A stretch of DNA of 64,000 nucleotides. Origin: Sphaerisporangium melleum. GTDB taxonomy: Bacteria > Actinomycetota > Actinomycetes > Streptosporangiales > Streptosporangiaceae. The stretch covers positions 26,639 to 90,638 of the forward strand of contig NZ_BMNT01000040.1 of NCBI RefSeq assembly GCF_014646695.1, in the 5' to 3' direction. The notes beneath the pieces were generated by a model, which made no database searches, was not told the origin of the DNA, and saw nothing but the letters and a program-made list of their open reading frames with translations. Below are positions 1-8,201 of the stretch, piece by piece (the stretch's first letter is position 1; each line of letters begins with the position of its first letter). The translations under genes and the position numbers were made by a program.

Positions 1-581
1 TGGACCCCACCAGCGGGCACATCCTGGTCGACGGCGTCGAGCTGCGCGACGTGCGGTTCTCCTCGCTGCGCGAGCGCATCGTCATGGTGCCCCAGGACGG
101 GTTCCTGTTCGACGGGACGCTGGCCGACAACATCCGGTACGGCCGGCCCTCGGCCACCGACGAGGAGATCGGCCTGGCCATGACCGAGCTGGGGCTGGGC
201 GACTGGCTGGAGGGCCTGCCCGCGGGCCTGGCCACCCCGGTGGGCCAGCGGGGCGAGTCGCTGTCGGCGGGCGAGCGCCAGCTCGTCGCGCTCGCCCGGG
301 CCTACCTCGCCGATCCCGACCTGCTGCTGCTGGACGAGGCGACCTCGGCGGTGGACCCGGCGACCGAGGTACGGCTGGCCCGCGCGCTGGACGGGGTCAC
401 CCGCGGCCGCACGGCCGTGTCGATCGCCCACCGGCTGTCCACCGCCGAGGCGGCCGACGAGGTGCTGGTGTTCGAGCACGGCCGCATCGTGCAGCGCGGC
501 CCGCACGCCGAGCTGGTGCGCAAGGACGGCGTCTACGCCGACCTGTACGCCTCCTGGGCGGCCGCCGCGCGCAGCTCCTAG
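1..581 (+). CDS. ABC exporter ATP-binding protein, C-terminal part (cut by the window edge)
   Basis: Only the last 193 codons are present; the reading frame runs in from the left edge. The fragment is most of an ABC-exporter nucleotide-binding domain. It shows a Q-loop (MVPQDGFLFDGTLADNI), a slightly altered signature (LSAGERQ instead of LSGGQ), Walker B (LLLLDEATSAVD) and an H-loop (SIAHRLST). Walker A and any fused membrane domain lie outside. Q-loop and signature fit the half-transporter exporters with fused membrane and ATPase domains, where two such proteins often pair. The substrate cannot be inferred. A strong hairpin follows the stop codon. Confidence 0.9.
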   Translation, partial: DPTSGHILVDGVELRDVRFSSLRERIVMVPQDGFLFDGTLADNIRYGRPSATDEEIGLAMTELGLGDWLEGLPAGLATPVGQRGESLSAGERQLVALARAYLADPDLLLLDEATSAVDPATEVRLARALDGVTRGRTAVSIAHRLSTAEAADEVLVFEHGRIVQRGPHAELVRKDGVYADLYASWAAAARSS

Positions 582-618
582 ACCAGGGGAGCGGCGCGGC
601 GGGACCGTTCGTGCCGAT

Positions 619-649
619 GACCGGCGGGCGTGGCACCGGCCCGCCGGTC
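619..649. terminator. Bidirectional terminator hairpin
   Basis: An 11-bp perfect inverted repeat (GACCGGCGGGC / GCCCGCCGGTC) with a 9-nt loop lies between the convergent ABC exporter and ene-reductase genes. There is no T-tract, as is common in high-GC actinobacteria. Confidence 0.65.
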
Positions 650-656
650 AGGCTGC

Positions 657-1718
657 TCAGGCCAGGGCGGGGTAGTCGGTGTAACCGCGCTGGTCACCGC
701 CGTAGTAGGTGGCGGGGTCGGGAGTGTTGTACGGGCCGCCGGCGGCCAGCCGGGCGGGCAGGTCGGGATTCGCCAGGAACAGCGCCGCGAAGGACACCAG
801 ATCGGCGGTGCCGTCCTCGATCAGGCGAAGATGCTCCGGGCCGGTGATGCCCTCGGGGGTGTAGGGGTTCAGCATCAGCGCGCCGTGCCACATCCGGCGC
901 AGGCGCAGCGTCAGATCACGGTGCGGCCCCTCGAAGATGTGCAGGTAGGCGAGGCCGAGCGGATCGAGCTCGGTGATCAGCGCCTCGTAGGTGTCGTGGG
1001 CGTTGTGCTCGGCGATGTCGTTGTTGGGCACCCCGGGGGAGATGCGCAGCCCGAGCCGCTCGGCGCCGATCTCGCCGGCGACGGCCCGGACGACGGCCAG
1101 CGGGAACCGGATCCTGGCCGCGGCGTCGCCGCCCCAGTGGTCGCCGCGCTGGTTGGTGTTGGTGGCCAGGAACTGGTGGAGCAGGTAGCCGTTCGCGCCG
1201 TGCAGCTCCACGCCGTCGAAACCGGCCTCCATCGCCAGCCGCGCCGAACGGGCGAAGTCGGCGATGGTGGCCTGGATGCCGTCCTCGTCCAGCTCGACCG
1301 GGTCGGCGCTGGCCTGCATGCCCTGGCCGGTGAAGATCTTGACGTCCGCGCTGATCGCGGAGGGGGCGACGTGGGTCATGCCGTCCGGCAGGAAGCCGGA
1401 GTGGCCGACGCGGCCGGTGTGCATGAGCTGCACGAAGATCTTGCCGCCCTTGGCGTGCACGGCGTCGGTGACCCGGCGCCAGCCCGCCACCTGCCGGTCG
1501 TCGTGCAGACCCGGGGTGTCCAGGTAGCCCTGGCCCACGACGGAGGGCTGGGTGCCCTCGGTGATGATCAGGCCGGCGGAGGCGCGCTGCGCGTAGTACT
1601 CGGCCATCAGCGGCGTCGGAATCCGATCGACCGCCCGGCTGCGGGTCATCGGTGACATGACGATGCGATTGGTCAACCTGAGTCCACCCAGGTCGAACGG
1701 GTCGAAGGCGGTCGGCAT
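657..1718 (-). CDS. Old yellow enzyme family alkene reductase (NADH:flavin oxidoreductase)
   Basis: This 353-residue protein is full length for the NemA/old-yellow-enzyme family. It is a single FMN-binding TIM barrel that reduces activated C=C bonds of enones, maleimides and similar electrophiles with NAD(P)H. The N-terminus (FDLGGLRLTNRIVMSPMTRS) and the substrate-binding motif (ELHGANGYLLHQFL, with the His/Asn pair) are typical. It is divergent from an HxlR regulator, a common pairing in which the regulator senses reactive electrophiles and controls the reductase. Repeated operator-like sequences lie upstream of its start. The physiological substrate is unknown. Confidence 0.92.
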   Translation of the reverse strand: MPTAFDPFDLGGLRLTNRIVMSPMTRSRAVDRIPTPLMAEYYAQRASAGLIITEGTQPSVVGQGYLDTPGLHDDRQVAGWRRVTDAVHAKGGKIFVQLMHTGRVGHSGFLPDGMTHVAPSAISADVKIFTGQGMQASADPVELDEDGIQATIADFARSARLAMEAGFDGVELHGANGYLLHQFLATNTNQRGDHWGGDAAARIRFPLAVVRAVAGEIGAERLGLRISPGVPNNDIAEHNAHDTYEALITELDPLGLAYLHIFEGPHRDLTLRLRRMWHGALMLNPYTPEGITGPEHLRLIEDGTADLVSFAALFLANPDLPARLAAGGPYNTPDPATYYGGDQRGYTDYPALA

Positions 1719-1740
1719 CGGAACTCCCTGCGAGACTGTC

Positions 1741-1773
1741 GACTATCTAGTCGAAGGTGACTATCTAATCGAA
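1741..1773. promoter_or_regulatory. Tandem operator-like repeats for the HxlR regulator
   Basis: Two near-identical 15-mers, gactatctagtcgaa (1741-1755) and gactatctaatcgaa (1759-1773), lie 18 bp apart in the intergenic space between the divergent reductase and regulator genes. The first contains the imperfect palindrome GACTA-N2-TAGTC. The region is far more AT-rich than its surroundings. Placement and symmetry fit a dimeric winged-helix operator; binding by the adjacent regulator is inferred. Confidence 0.55.
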
Positions 1774-1830
1774 AGCCTAGCCTTATCATCTATCGTTGAG
1801 CAAGTCGCTATCCAGGAGTAAGCTCCTATC

Positions 1831-2172
1831 GTGCCTGGCTACGAACCGGACTTCTGTCCCCGCTACCACAGTTCGATCGAACTGATCGGCAAGCGGTGGA
1901 CCGGCGTGATCCTGCGTGAACTGCTCCGCGGCGCGAGCCGCTTCTCACAGCTGTCGAACGCGATCCCCGACATCACCGACAAACTGCTGGCCGAACGGCT
2001 CAAGGAACTGGAAGCCGCGGGCGTCGTCGAGCGGCGGATCTACCCGGAGACCCCGGTCCGCATCGAGTACGTGCTGACGGAGAAGGGCCGCGACCTGGAG
2101 GGCGTCGTCCGCGAGGTGTCGCGGTGGGCCGAGCACTGGCTGCCCCCGGTCCCCGCGAACCCGGAGGCCTAG
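1831..2172 (+). CDS. HxlR-family winged-helix transcriptional regulator
   Basis: This 113-residue protein has the usual length of HxlR/MarR-like repressors. The HxlR core is clear: a helix with SSIELIGKRWTGVILREL, a recognition region around FSQLSNAIPDITDKLLAERL, and a wing ending in EYVLTEKGRDL. A single cysteine at residue 9 sits where redox- or quinone-sensing members such as YodB and QorR carry their reactive Cys, so electrophile sensing is plausible. The start is a GTG with aggag about 12 nt upstream. The gene is divergent from the ene-reductase, which is the likely target. Confidence 0.9.
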   Translation: MPGYEPDFCPRYHSSIELIGKRWTGVILRELLRGASRFSQLSNAIPDITDKLLAERLKELEAAGVVERRIYPETPVRIEYVLTEKGRDLEGVVREVSRWAEHWLPPVPANPEA

Positions 2173-2247
2173 CCGGGTTCCCGTTCCCCCGCGGGAGTGA
2201 ACGCGGGAGCGACGAGGGCGTACGGAAAGGACGCGATCAGCCGGCCT

Positions 2248-3345
2248 TCACTCGGCGGCCCGGCCCCCATCGTCATCGGACGGGCCGGAGTCGCACCGGC
2301 GCCGCAGGAGCAGCATCGCCACGTCGTCGCCGAGGGGCCCGCCCACGTGGTCGAGCAGATCCGTGCGCAGCTCGTCCAGCGCGACCTGCGGATCCTCGTC
2401 CGTCAGGACCTTCGTCCGCTCGAAGAGGGGATAGAAGTTCCTGAAGGGGTCACGCGCCTCGATCACCCCGTCGGTGTAGAACAGGATCTGGTCACCGTCC
2501 AGGAAGGGGAGGCGGGACGGTCTGGCCGGGCTCGGGCTCAGCGACACCAGGCCGAGCGGCGGGCACTCCGTCTGCGGCTCGGCGAAGAACGCGTGCCCGT
2601 CATGGCGGATGACCAGGGGAGCGGGGTGCCCGAAGTTGAGCAGGGAGATCTCGCCGTCATGGACTTCGGCGATGATCGCCGTGACGAACTTCTCCCCGCT
2701 CAGATGCCGCACCAGGCTGTTCTCCAGGCGCTGCCCGACGGCGGACAGCTCGGGCTCGTCGTAGGCGGCCTCACGGAACGCGCCGAGCACCCAGGCGGCG
2801 ATCTCGACGGCGTCCAGTCCCTTGCCCTGGACGTCGCCGATGAGCAGGCGCACGCCCGCCGGCGTGGTGACCACCTCGTACAGATCACCGCCGATCTGGG
2901 CCTCGGCCGCGGCGGAGGTGTAGGACAGGCCGATGTGCAGGTCGTCCGCCCGGCGCGGCACTGGCCGCAGCAGCACCCGCTGGGCCGCCTCGGCGACCAG
3001 GCGCACGTTGGCCAGCTCGCGCTCCCGGTGGATGCGCAGCCGGCTGGCCAGGGCGCTGGCGCCCGTGACCGCGATGATGGTGGCGATGGTCAGGTTGTTC
3101 TGCGGCGTGAGCAGCAGCTCGCTGACGTACGCCAGCGGCAGGGACACGGCCAGCGCCAGCGCTCCTATGGCCATGGTGCGCCGCACACTGCCCGACACCG
3201 ACGCGAAGGTGGGGCCCAGGGTGAGCAGGGGAAGGAAACCGAGCCTCGGGCCGGCGAGCAGGTCGACGCAGGCCACGGCGGCGATGGCGGCGAAAGGCAG
3301 TGATCTGAGCAGCGCCCGCGACTTCCTGTCGGTCTTCGCCGCCAA
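2248..3345 (-). CDS. Membrane-anchored PP2C-type (SpoIIE/RsbU) serine phosphatase
   Basis: The 365-residue protein has about four N-terminal membrane segments (residues 12-95), a short linker with coiled-coil character, and a SpoIIE phosphatase domain from about residue 135. Metal-binding motifs are visible: GGDLYEV, GDVQGKGLDA, FYTDGVIEARD and GPLGDDVAML. Such phosphatases dephosphorylate anti-sigma-factor antagonists and so activate stress or developmental sigma factors. No anti-sigma or antagonist gene is adjacent, so the partner is unknown. The ATG at 3345 places the first membrane segment close to the N-terminus. Confidence 0.88.
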   Translation of the reverse strand: MAAKTDRKSRALLRSLPFAAIAAVACVDLLAGPRLGFLPLLTLGPTFASVSGSVRRTMAIGALALAVSLPLAYVSELLLTPQNNLTIATIIAVTGASALASRLRIHRERELANVRLVAEAAQRVLLRPVPRRADDLHIGLSYTSAAAEAQIGGDLYEVVTTPAGVRLLIGDVQGKGLDAVEIAAWVLGAFREAAYDEPELSAVGQRLENSLVRHLSGEKFVTAIIAEVHDGEISLLNFGHPAPLVIRHDGHAFFAEPQTECPPLGLVSLSPSPARPSRLPFLDGDQILFYTDGVIEARDPFRNFYPLFERTKVLTDEDPQVALDELRTDLLDHVGGPLGDDVAMLLLRRRCDSGPSDDDGGRAAE

Positions 3346-3550
3346 AACGTTCAGGGTCGACCTCCGGCAATCTTCGCCACCACCGTAACGGCAGGCGATG
3401 CCCGGACGCCACTCAAGCCGGCCATGGGGCGCTCACGTGTCCGCGGGCCGGGCCGCGTCCCCTCGGCCCCGGTGCGGACGCCGGCCGCGGTCCGATGTCC
3501 GGCCCGAGCCGGAGCCGGTCGATGGTGGCGTACGGAGTGCCTTGCGCGGG

Positions 3551-3853
3551 TCAGCGGTCGGAACGGCGGGGGCGCAGAGCGTCGCAGACGAGGGCCACGG
3601 CGGCCTGGGTGTCGGTCACGGGGGCGATGCGCTCGGCCCATGACCACCAGAACCACCAGTGGTCGCCGCCGCGTGCCGCGAAGATGACCTCCGACAGCGT
3701 GGGCACCGTCATGCTGATCACGATGAGCTGGGGAACGCCACCGGCGGTGGCCCCGACGCGCACGTGCAGGCCCCGTGTCCTCAGCAGCTCGCCGAGCCGC
3801 CACAGATGGTCGGCGGCCGTGGCCGTCGTCGCGACCGGGTCGGCAGTGCCCAT
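3551..3853 (-). CDS. Small conserved-looking hypothetical protein next to an XRE regulator
   Basis: This is a 100-residue soluble protein starting at an ATG preceded by a good ribosome site (ggag, 6-7 nt). An in-frame ATG 57 nt further upstream lacks such a site. The second half has a run of tryptophans (DHWWFWWSWAERIAPV) followed by a helix with ALVCDAL. No family is recognised. It lies about 115 bp downstream of the XRE/DUF5753 regulator on the same strand. In many actinomycetes that position holds a DUF397 protein, and this one does not look like DUF397. It may be the regulator's partner; that is inference from position only. Confidence 0.6.
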   Translation of the reverse strand: MGTADPVATTATAADHLWRLGELLRTRGLHVRVGATAGGVPQLIVISMTVPTLSEVIFAARGGDHWWFWWSWAERIAPVTDTQAAVALVCDALRPRRSDR

Positions 3854-3967
3854 GTCGTCTCCGTCCCGCGGGGGTGGCCGTGCGAGACGGGCGCTGCCCG
3901 CGTTCGCCACGGAGTGCGTCGCCCGCGACGGTAGGCGATCGGCGAAGCGCGGAGCAACGATGTTGCG

Positions 3968-4837
3968 TCATGTTCCTCGTGGCGGCTCGTGCGGCTCGGC
4001 GAAGCTCGCGCGGGACGTCTCGATCAGCGTGCGGGCGGCCTTGCCGTACACGGCGGCCTCCGACAGCCGGGCGAAGGCCCTCTCGTACAGCGCGACGTCG
4101 CTGGGAATCTTGATGCGGTACTGGCCGGGGACGGTGTCCACCCTGACCTGGGTCGCGTCGTAGATCCAGAAGTTCTCCGGCGGCATGATCGGCGGCCGGG
4201 CGGTCGACGGGATGACCCCGAGGCTCAGATGCGCGGTGCCGGCGGTCAGCCCGGCCAGCCGGTCGAGTTGCTCCACCATGTCCCGCGGGGCGCACACCGG
4301 GGTGCGCAGCGCCTGCTCACCGATGATGAACGCGAACAGCTTCCCGCCGGTCTCCAGCACGACCTGCTGGCCCAGCCGGGCCGCCACCGCCACCTCCAGG
4401 TCGTCGGGGATGCCGCGGAAGTCGATCACGGCCCGCAGGTGCGCGCGGGCGTACGCGGGGGTCTGCAGCAGGCCCGGCACCGCCGAGTGCTGGAAGACCC
4501 GGAACCGCCGGGTGCCGCGGTAGAGCGAGGTGAAGGACTCCTGCACGTGGCGCAGGCCCGTCGCCTCCAGGCGCCGCCAGTCGGTGTACATCGAGTCGAT
4601 GTTGCGCACGGCCGCGATGAGGTCCACGACGTACTCCTCGGCGTCGCAGACCCGGCACCACATCCGGATGTCGTCCTCGTTGGGGGTCTGCGCCGCGTTC
4701 TCGATCTTGGAGACCTTGGAGTAGTGCCAGCCCGCCTCCGAGGCCAGGGCCCGGCCGGTGATGCGGGCCTCGCTGCGGATCTCACGCAGGCGCGCGGCCA
4801 GGATGCCCTTGGCCTCGGTGATGCGTGGTGGGGGCAT
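3968..4837 (-). CDS. XRE-family helix-turn-helix regulator with DUF5753 domain
   Basis: The 289-residue protein has an N-terminal HTH (about residues 8-62, containing LREIRSEARITGRALASEAGWH and SKVSKIENAAQTP) and a C-terminal DUF5753 ligand-type domain from about residue 95 (SLYRGTRRFRVFQHSAVPGLLQTPAYAR). This WhiJ/AbaA-like architecture is expanded in sporulating actinomycetes and acts in development and antibiotic control. The start at 4837 (ATG, with aaggtgg upstream) puts the HTH at the N-terminus; the open frame extends upstream but with arginine-rich, non-coding-like sequence. It is divergent from hisI. Confidence 0.9.
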   Translation of the reverse strand: MPPPRITEAKGILAARLREIRSEARITGRALASEAGWHYSKVSKIENAAQTPNEDDIRMWCRVCDAEEYVVDLIAAVRNIDSMYTDWRRLEATGLRHVQESFTSLYRGTRRFRVFQHSAVPGLLQTPAYARAHLRAVIDFRGIPDDLEVAVAARLGQQVVLETGGKLFAFIIGEQALRTPVCAPRDMVEQLDRLAGLTAGTAHLSLGVIPSTARPPIMPPENFWIYDATQVRVDTVPGQYRIKIPSDVALYERAFARLSEAAVYGKAARTLIETSRASFAEPHEPPRGT

Positions 4838-5111
4838 GGGGGAGCCACCTTCTCCGGACACGGGATGCCGCCTGACATCGCCGCCCCCACCGTAGCCCGA
4901 AGGCCCGCGCGGCTCCCACGTGTTGCGCGATGTTGCTCGCCGCCGCGTCCGCCGGTCCCGCTGCGGCCGGCGGAGGCACGGCGCTCGCCGGCACCTCCCG
5001 CCGGACGGCCCGCTCCGCGTGCGGCCCGCTCCGCGTGCGGCGCGGCCCGGACGCGGTGCACACACCCCCGCGGTGACCTGCCCTTGTGTGCGGCTGCGGC
5101 ACAATTGCCCC

Positions 5112-5462
5112 ATGCCTCTTGATCAGAAGATCGCGGACCGCCTCAAGCGCACTGCGGACGGGCTGGTGCCCGCGGTCGTCCAGCAGCACGACACCGGCGA
5201 GGTGCTGATGCTGGCCTGGATGGACGACGAGGCCCTGCACCGCACGCTCACCACCGGCCGGGCCACCTACTGGTCACGCAGCCGCCGTTCCTACTGGGTC
5301 AAGGGCGAGACGTCCGGCCACGTCCAGCATGTCCAGCACGTGGCACTCGACTGCGACGGCGACACCATCCTGCTGAAGGTCGACCAGGTCGGCGCGGCCT
5401 GTCACACCGGCGACCGCACCTGCTTCGACGCCGACGTGCTGCCGGTCCAGGGGACGCCGTGA
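5112..5462 (+). CDS. hisI: Phosphoribosyl-AMP cyclohydrolase
   Basis: The 116-residue monofunctional HisI opens the purine ring of phosphoribosyl-AMP, the third step of histidine biosynthesis. Metal-site motifs are present: [12 protein letters not shown] and the [12 protein letters not shown] cysteines. TYWSRSR and VKGETSGH are also typical. There is no ribosome site; a CACAAT hexamer ends about 6 nt before the ATG, so the transcript may be leaderless. The stop overlaps the next gene's GTG by 4 nt. In most actinobacteria trpE follows hisI at this locus; here it does not. Confidence 0.95.
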   Translation: MPLDQKIADRLKRTADGLVPAVVQQHDTGEVLMLAWMDDEALHRTLTTGRATYWSRSRRSYWVKGETSGHVQHVQHVALDCDGDTILLKVDQVGAACHTGDRTCFDADVLPVQGTP

Positions 5463-6109
5463 CCACGGCCGGCGGCCCCCCTGCCCCGGCCCGGGGCGGG
5501 GCGCGCCGCGCGCTGGCGGCCTGGGTGGTGGTCTCCGCCGCGTCGGCCGGGCTGGTGCTGGCCGCCGCCGGGCGCACCTGGGTCCGCGCCGCCTACTCCG
5601 GCGGCCCCGGCGGCGGCACGCGGCTGGAGCTGTCCGGCGGCGAGCTCGCGCCCGTCCTGACCCCCCTCGCCCTGGCCTGCCTGGCCGCGGTGGTGGCCGT
5701 GCTCGCCACGCGCGGCCTCTGGCGCAAGGGGGTGGGCGTGCTCACCGCGCTGCTCGGCGCCGCGATCGCGGTGGCCGCCTGGCGGGCGGTCTCGCCGGCC
5801 GCCGTGGCGCAGGTGGCGGGCACCCGGGGGGCGCTGACCGGTGTGCCGGGCCTGGTGACCTCCACCGTGCAGCCCTGGCCGGCGCTCGCCGTCGCCGGCG
5901 GGGCGCTGCTCACCGCGGCCGGCGCGCTCGCGGTGGTGTCGGGCGGGCGCTGGCCGGGCATGTCCGAGCGGTACGAGCGGCGGGCGGCGCCGGCCGGCAC
6001 GCGTGCGGGCGCGGGGCGTCCCGGTGGGTCCGAGCGGTCGCTCTGGGACGCGCTCGACCGGGGCCTGGACCCCACCGAGGGCGACGGCCCCACCGGCCGG
6101 CCCGGCTGA
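5459..6109 (+). CDS. Tryptophan-biosynthesis-associated membrane protein (TIGR02234 type)
   Basis: The 216-residue protein has about four membrane helices ([20 protein letters not shown] near the start, then hydrophobic stretches near residues 65-80, 88-108 and 140-160) and a charged, disordered tail. Length, topology and position in the hisI-trp region match the actinobacterial membrane protein that accompanies trp genes. Its function is unknown. It starts at a GTG overlapping the hisI stop, so the two are translationally coupled. Confidence 0.8.
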   Translation: MTTAGGPPAPARGGARRALAAWVVVSAASAGLVLAAAGRTWVRAAYSGGPGGGTRLELSGGELAPVLTPLALACLAAVVAVLATRGLWRKGVGVLTALLGAAIAVAAWRAVSPAAVAQVAGTRGALTGVPGLVTSTVQPWPALAVAGGALLTAAGALAVVSGGRWPGMSERYERRAAPAGTRAGAGRPGGSERSLWDALDRGLDPTEGDGPTGRPG

Positions 6110-6247
6110 TCCGCTCGCCTGTGTCGGACGCTCCGCAACCGTCAGATGACAACTTGCCCACAAAGTGGGACAACCATCGTGCGTGTCGCCGCTCGTCGCT
6201 ATGCTGCCGCAGCGCGACCCGCGCATTGATCTCACAGGAGTCCTTCG

Positions 6248-6754
6248 ATGAGCTACGGGAATCAGCCGGGCGGTCCTGAGGGGTACGACCCTCAGCAGCC
6301 CGGTGGCCAGCCCTCCGGGGGGTACGGCCAGCAGGGCGGCGGCTACGGCCAGCAGCCGGGCTACGGCCAGCAGCAAGGGGGCTACGGGCAGCAGCAGGGG
6401 GGATACGGGCAGCAGGGGGGCTACCCGCCGCCCCAGGGCGGCTACGGCTACGGACAACAGCAGGGTCCCTACGGCGCGCCCGCCGCGCCGGACAACCACC
6501 TGGTCCCGGCGATCCTCACCACGCTGTTCTGCTGCCTGCCCTTCGGCATCGTGTCGATCGTCAAGTCGTCCCAGGTCAACTCCAAGTGGGCCGTCGGCGA
6601 CTACCAGGGGGCCATCGCCGCCTCCGAAGAGGCCAAGACCTGGTGGAAGCGCGCCCTCATCTGGGGCATCGTCGCCGACATCGTGATCGTCGTCGGCTAC
6701 TTCATCCTGGTGGCCGTGCTGCTCAGCGCGAGCAACTCGTCGTACAACTACTGA
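6248..6754 (+). CDS. CD225/dispanin-family membrane protein with a Gly-Tyr-Gln-rich N-terminus
   Basis: The first 80 or so residues are a low-complexity GYGQQ-type repeat tract rich in Gly, Gln, Pro and Tyr. From about residue 82 a CD225 domain follows: a re-entrant helix ([20 protein letters not shown]), a conserved loop ([15 protein letters not shown]) and a final membrane helix ([19 protein letters not shown]). CD225 proteins insert into membranes and affect curvature or fusion in animals; the bacterial role is unknown. The ATG follows acaggag. It has its own upstream region of about 138 bp and its stop shares one base with the next start. Confidence 0.88.
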   Translation: MSYGNQPGGPEGYDPQQPGGQPSGGYGQQGGGYGQQPGYGQQQGGYGQQQGGYGQQGGYPPPQGGYGYGQQQGPYGAPAAPDNHLVPAILTTLFCCLPFGIVSIVKSSQVNSKWAVGDYQGAIAASEEAKTWWKRALIWGIVADIVIVVGYFILVAVLLSASNSSYNY

Positions 6755-7191
6755 TGACGGCGCACGCGGAGCACACCGGGCGGCGCGGGAAGGGCCGCCT
6801 GCGGTCCATGCTCGCGCCCTTCGGCGCCGCGGCGCTCACCGGGGCGGTGTTCACCTACGTCGGGCTGGTCGACCCCAACCAGACCGGCCACTACCCGACC
6901 TGCCCGTTCCTGCTGGTCACCGGGCTCTACTGCCCCGGCTGCGGCACGCTTCGCACCATCCACGCGCTGGCGCACGGGGACATGGTGGCCGCGCTCGGGC
7001 TCAACCCTCTCGCGGTGGCGACCGTCCCGTTCCTGCTGTTCTGGTGGGGGAGGTGGGCGCTGCGCACCTGGCAGGGGAGGCCGGTGCGCACGACCCTCGC
7101 CCACCCGGCGTACATCTGGGCCTTCCTCGCCCTCGTCATCGTCTACTGGATCGTGCGCAATCTGCCTTTCGGCAGGTTCCTCGCACCGTGA
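6754..7191 (+). CDS. DUF2752 membrane protein
   Basis: The 145-residue protein begins one base inside the preceding stop (TGATG). It has three predicted membrane helices and the DUF2752 signature, a CPFLLVTGLYCPGCGTLRTI stretch with its conserved cysteines and GCGxxR. DUF2752 proteins are unassigned; the family often sits beside CD225 proteins, which suggests joint function in the membrane. Its presence between the trp membrane protein and trpC appears to be part of the actinobacterial trp neighbourhood. Confidence 0.88.
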   Translation: MTAHAEHTGRRGKGRLRSMLAPFGAAALTGAVFTYVGLVDPNQTGHYPTCPFLLVTGLYCPGCGTLRTIHALAHGDMVAALGLNPLAVATVPFLLFWWGRWALRTWQGRPVRTTLAHPAYIWAFLALVIVYWIVRNLPFGRFLAP

Positions 7192-7197
7192 GTCCGG

Positions 7198-7220
7198 CGC
7201 TCGCCACCCGGTGGCGAGCG
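7198..7220. terminator. Hairpin between DUF2752 gene and trpC
   Basis: A near-perfect inverted repeat CGCTCGCCACC / GGTGGCGAGCG begins 7 nt after the DUF2752 stop; a 10-bp stem closes on a 3-nt loop. There is no T-tract. It probably ends the upstream unit. An attenuator for trpC is possible, but the following 150 nt show no Trp-codon run. Confidence 0.55.
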
Positions 7221-7376
7221 GGCGGCGGTAAGCCCGATACCATCGGCAGGGCAAGGTCGGGAGAGGGAGCACGCCTTTGGAGCCGATCAGCCGATCGGGT
7301 GGTGAGGGCGCCCTCGGCCCGGGGGACAGCGACGGAGGGACCCTGGACGGGTGAGCGAGCCTAGCGAGGAGATCAA

Positions 7377-8201
7377 GTGAGCGTGCTCGACGAGATCCTG
7401 GACGGCGTGCGGGCCGACCTCGCCGACCGGCAGCGGGCCGTTTCGCTCGCGGACCTCAAGGAACGCGCCCAGCGCGCGTCCGCCGCCCGGGACGCCTATG
7501 CCGCCCTGGGCGGCGATCGGGTCTCGGTGATCGCCGAGGTCAAGCGGTCCAGCCCCTCCAAGGGGGCGCTGGCGGCGATCGCAGATCCGGCGGCGCTCGC
7601 CGGCGACTACGAGGCGGGCGGCGCGCACGTCATCAGCGTGCTGACCGAGCGGCGCCGCTTCGGCGGCAGCCTGGACGACCTGGCCGCGGTGCGCGCGGCG
7701 GTGGACATCCCCGTCCTGCGCAAGGACTTCGTGGTCAGTTCCTATCAATTGTGGGAGGCCCGCGCGTACGGCGCGGACCTCGCGCTGCTGATCGTGGCCG
7801 CCCTGGAGCAGAACGCCCTCGTCTCGCTGATCGAGCGGGCCGAGTCGATCGGCCTGGCGCCGCTCGTAGAGGTGCATACTGAAGAGGAGCTCGACCGGGC
7901 GCTGGAAGCCGGCGCCAAGATCATCGGTGTGAACGCGCGGAACCTCAAGACCTTGGAGGTCGACCGCGACGTCTTCGCCCGGATCGCGCCGAAGATTCCG
8001 GACGGCGTCCTCAAGATCGCCGAGTCCGGCGTGCGCGGCCCGCACGACCTGCTGGCCTACGCCCGCGCCGGCGCCGACGCCGTGCTCGTCGGCGAGAGCC
8101 TGGTCACCGGCAAGGATCCCCGTGCCGCCGTGGTCGACCTGGTCACCGCCGGAGCGCATCCCGCATCGCGACTGGACAACGGACCCGAGAGGCAGCAGTG
8201 A
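7377..8201 (+). CDS. trpC: Indole-3-glycerol-phosphate synthase
   Basis: The 274-residue TIM-barrel enzyme converts carboxyphenylaminodeoxyribulose phosphate to indoleglycerol phosphate. Family motifs appear in order: [54 protein letters not shown] and [11 protein letters not shown]. The GTG start is preceded by gcgaggaga at suitable spacing. The stop overlaps the trpB start by 4 nt, so trpC, trpB and probably trpA are one unit. Confidence 0.97.
   Translation: MSVLDEILDGVRADLADRQRAVSLADLKERAQRASAARDAYAALGGDRVSVIAEVKRSSPSKGALAAIADPAALAGDYEAGGAHVISVLTERRRFGGSLDDLAAVRAAVDIPVLRKDFVVSSYQLWEARAYGADLALLIVAALEQNALVSLIERAESIGLAPLVEVHTEEELDRALEAGAKIIGVNARNLKTLEVDRDVFARIAPKIPDGVLKIAESGVRGPHDLLAYARAGADAVLVGESLVTGKDPRAAVVDLVTAGAHPASRLDNGPERQQ

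Noticed and set aside
4838..5111. N-terminal extension of the XRE regulator or a separate gene ahead of hisI
   Set aside because: The extended frame is arginine-rich with no ribosome site, and the ATG at 4837 has one and gives the normal HTH start.
7221..7376. A trp attenuator leader peptide before trpC
   Set aside because: A hairpin exists, but the best short frame (GTG near 7299 to TAG at 7364) holds a single Trp codon, with no run of Trp codons and no alternative pairing with a T-tract.
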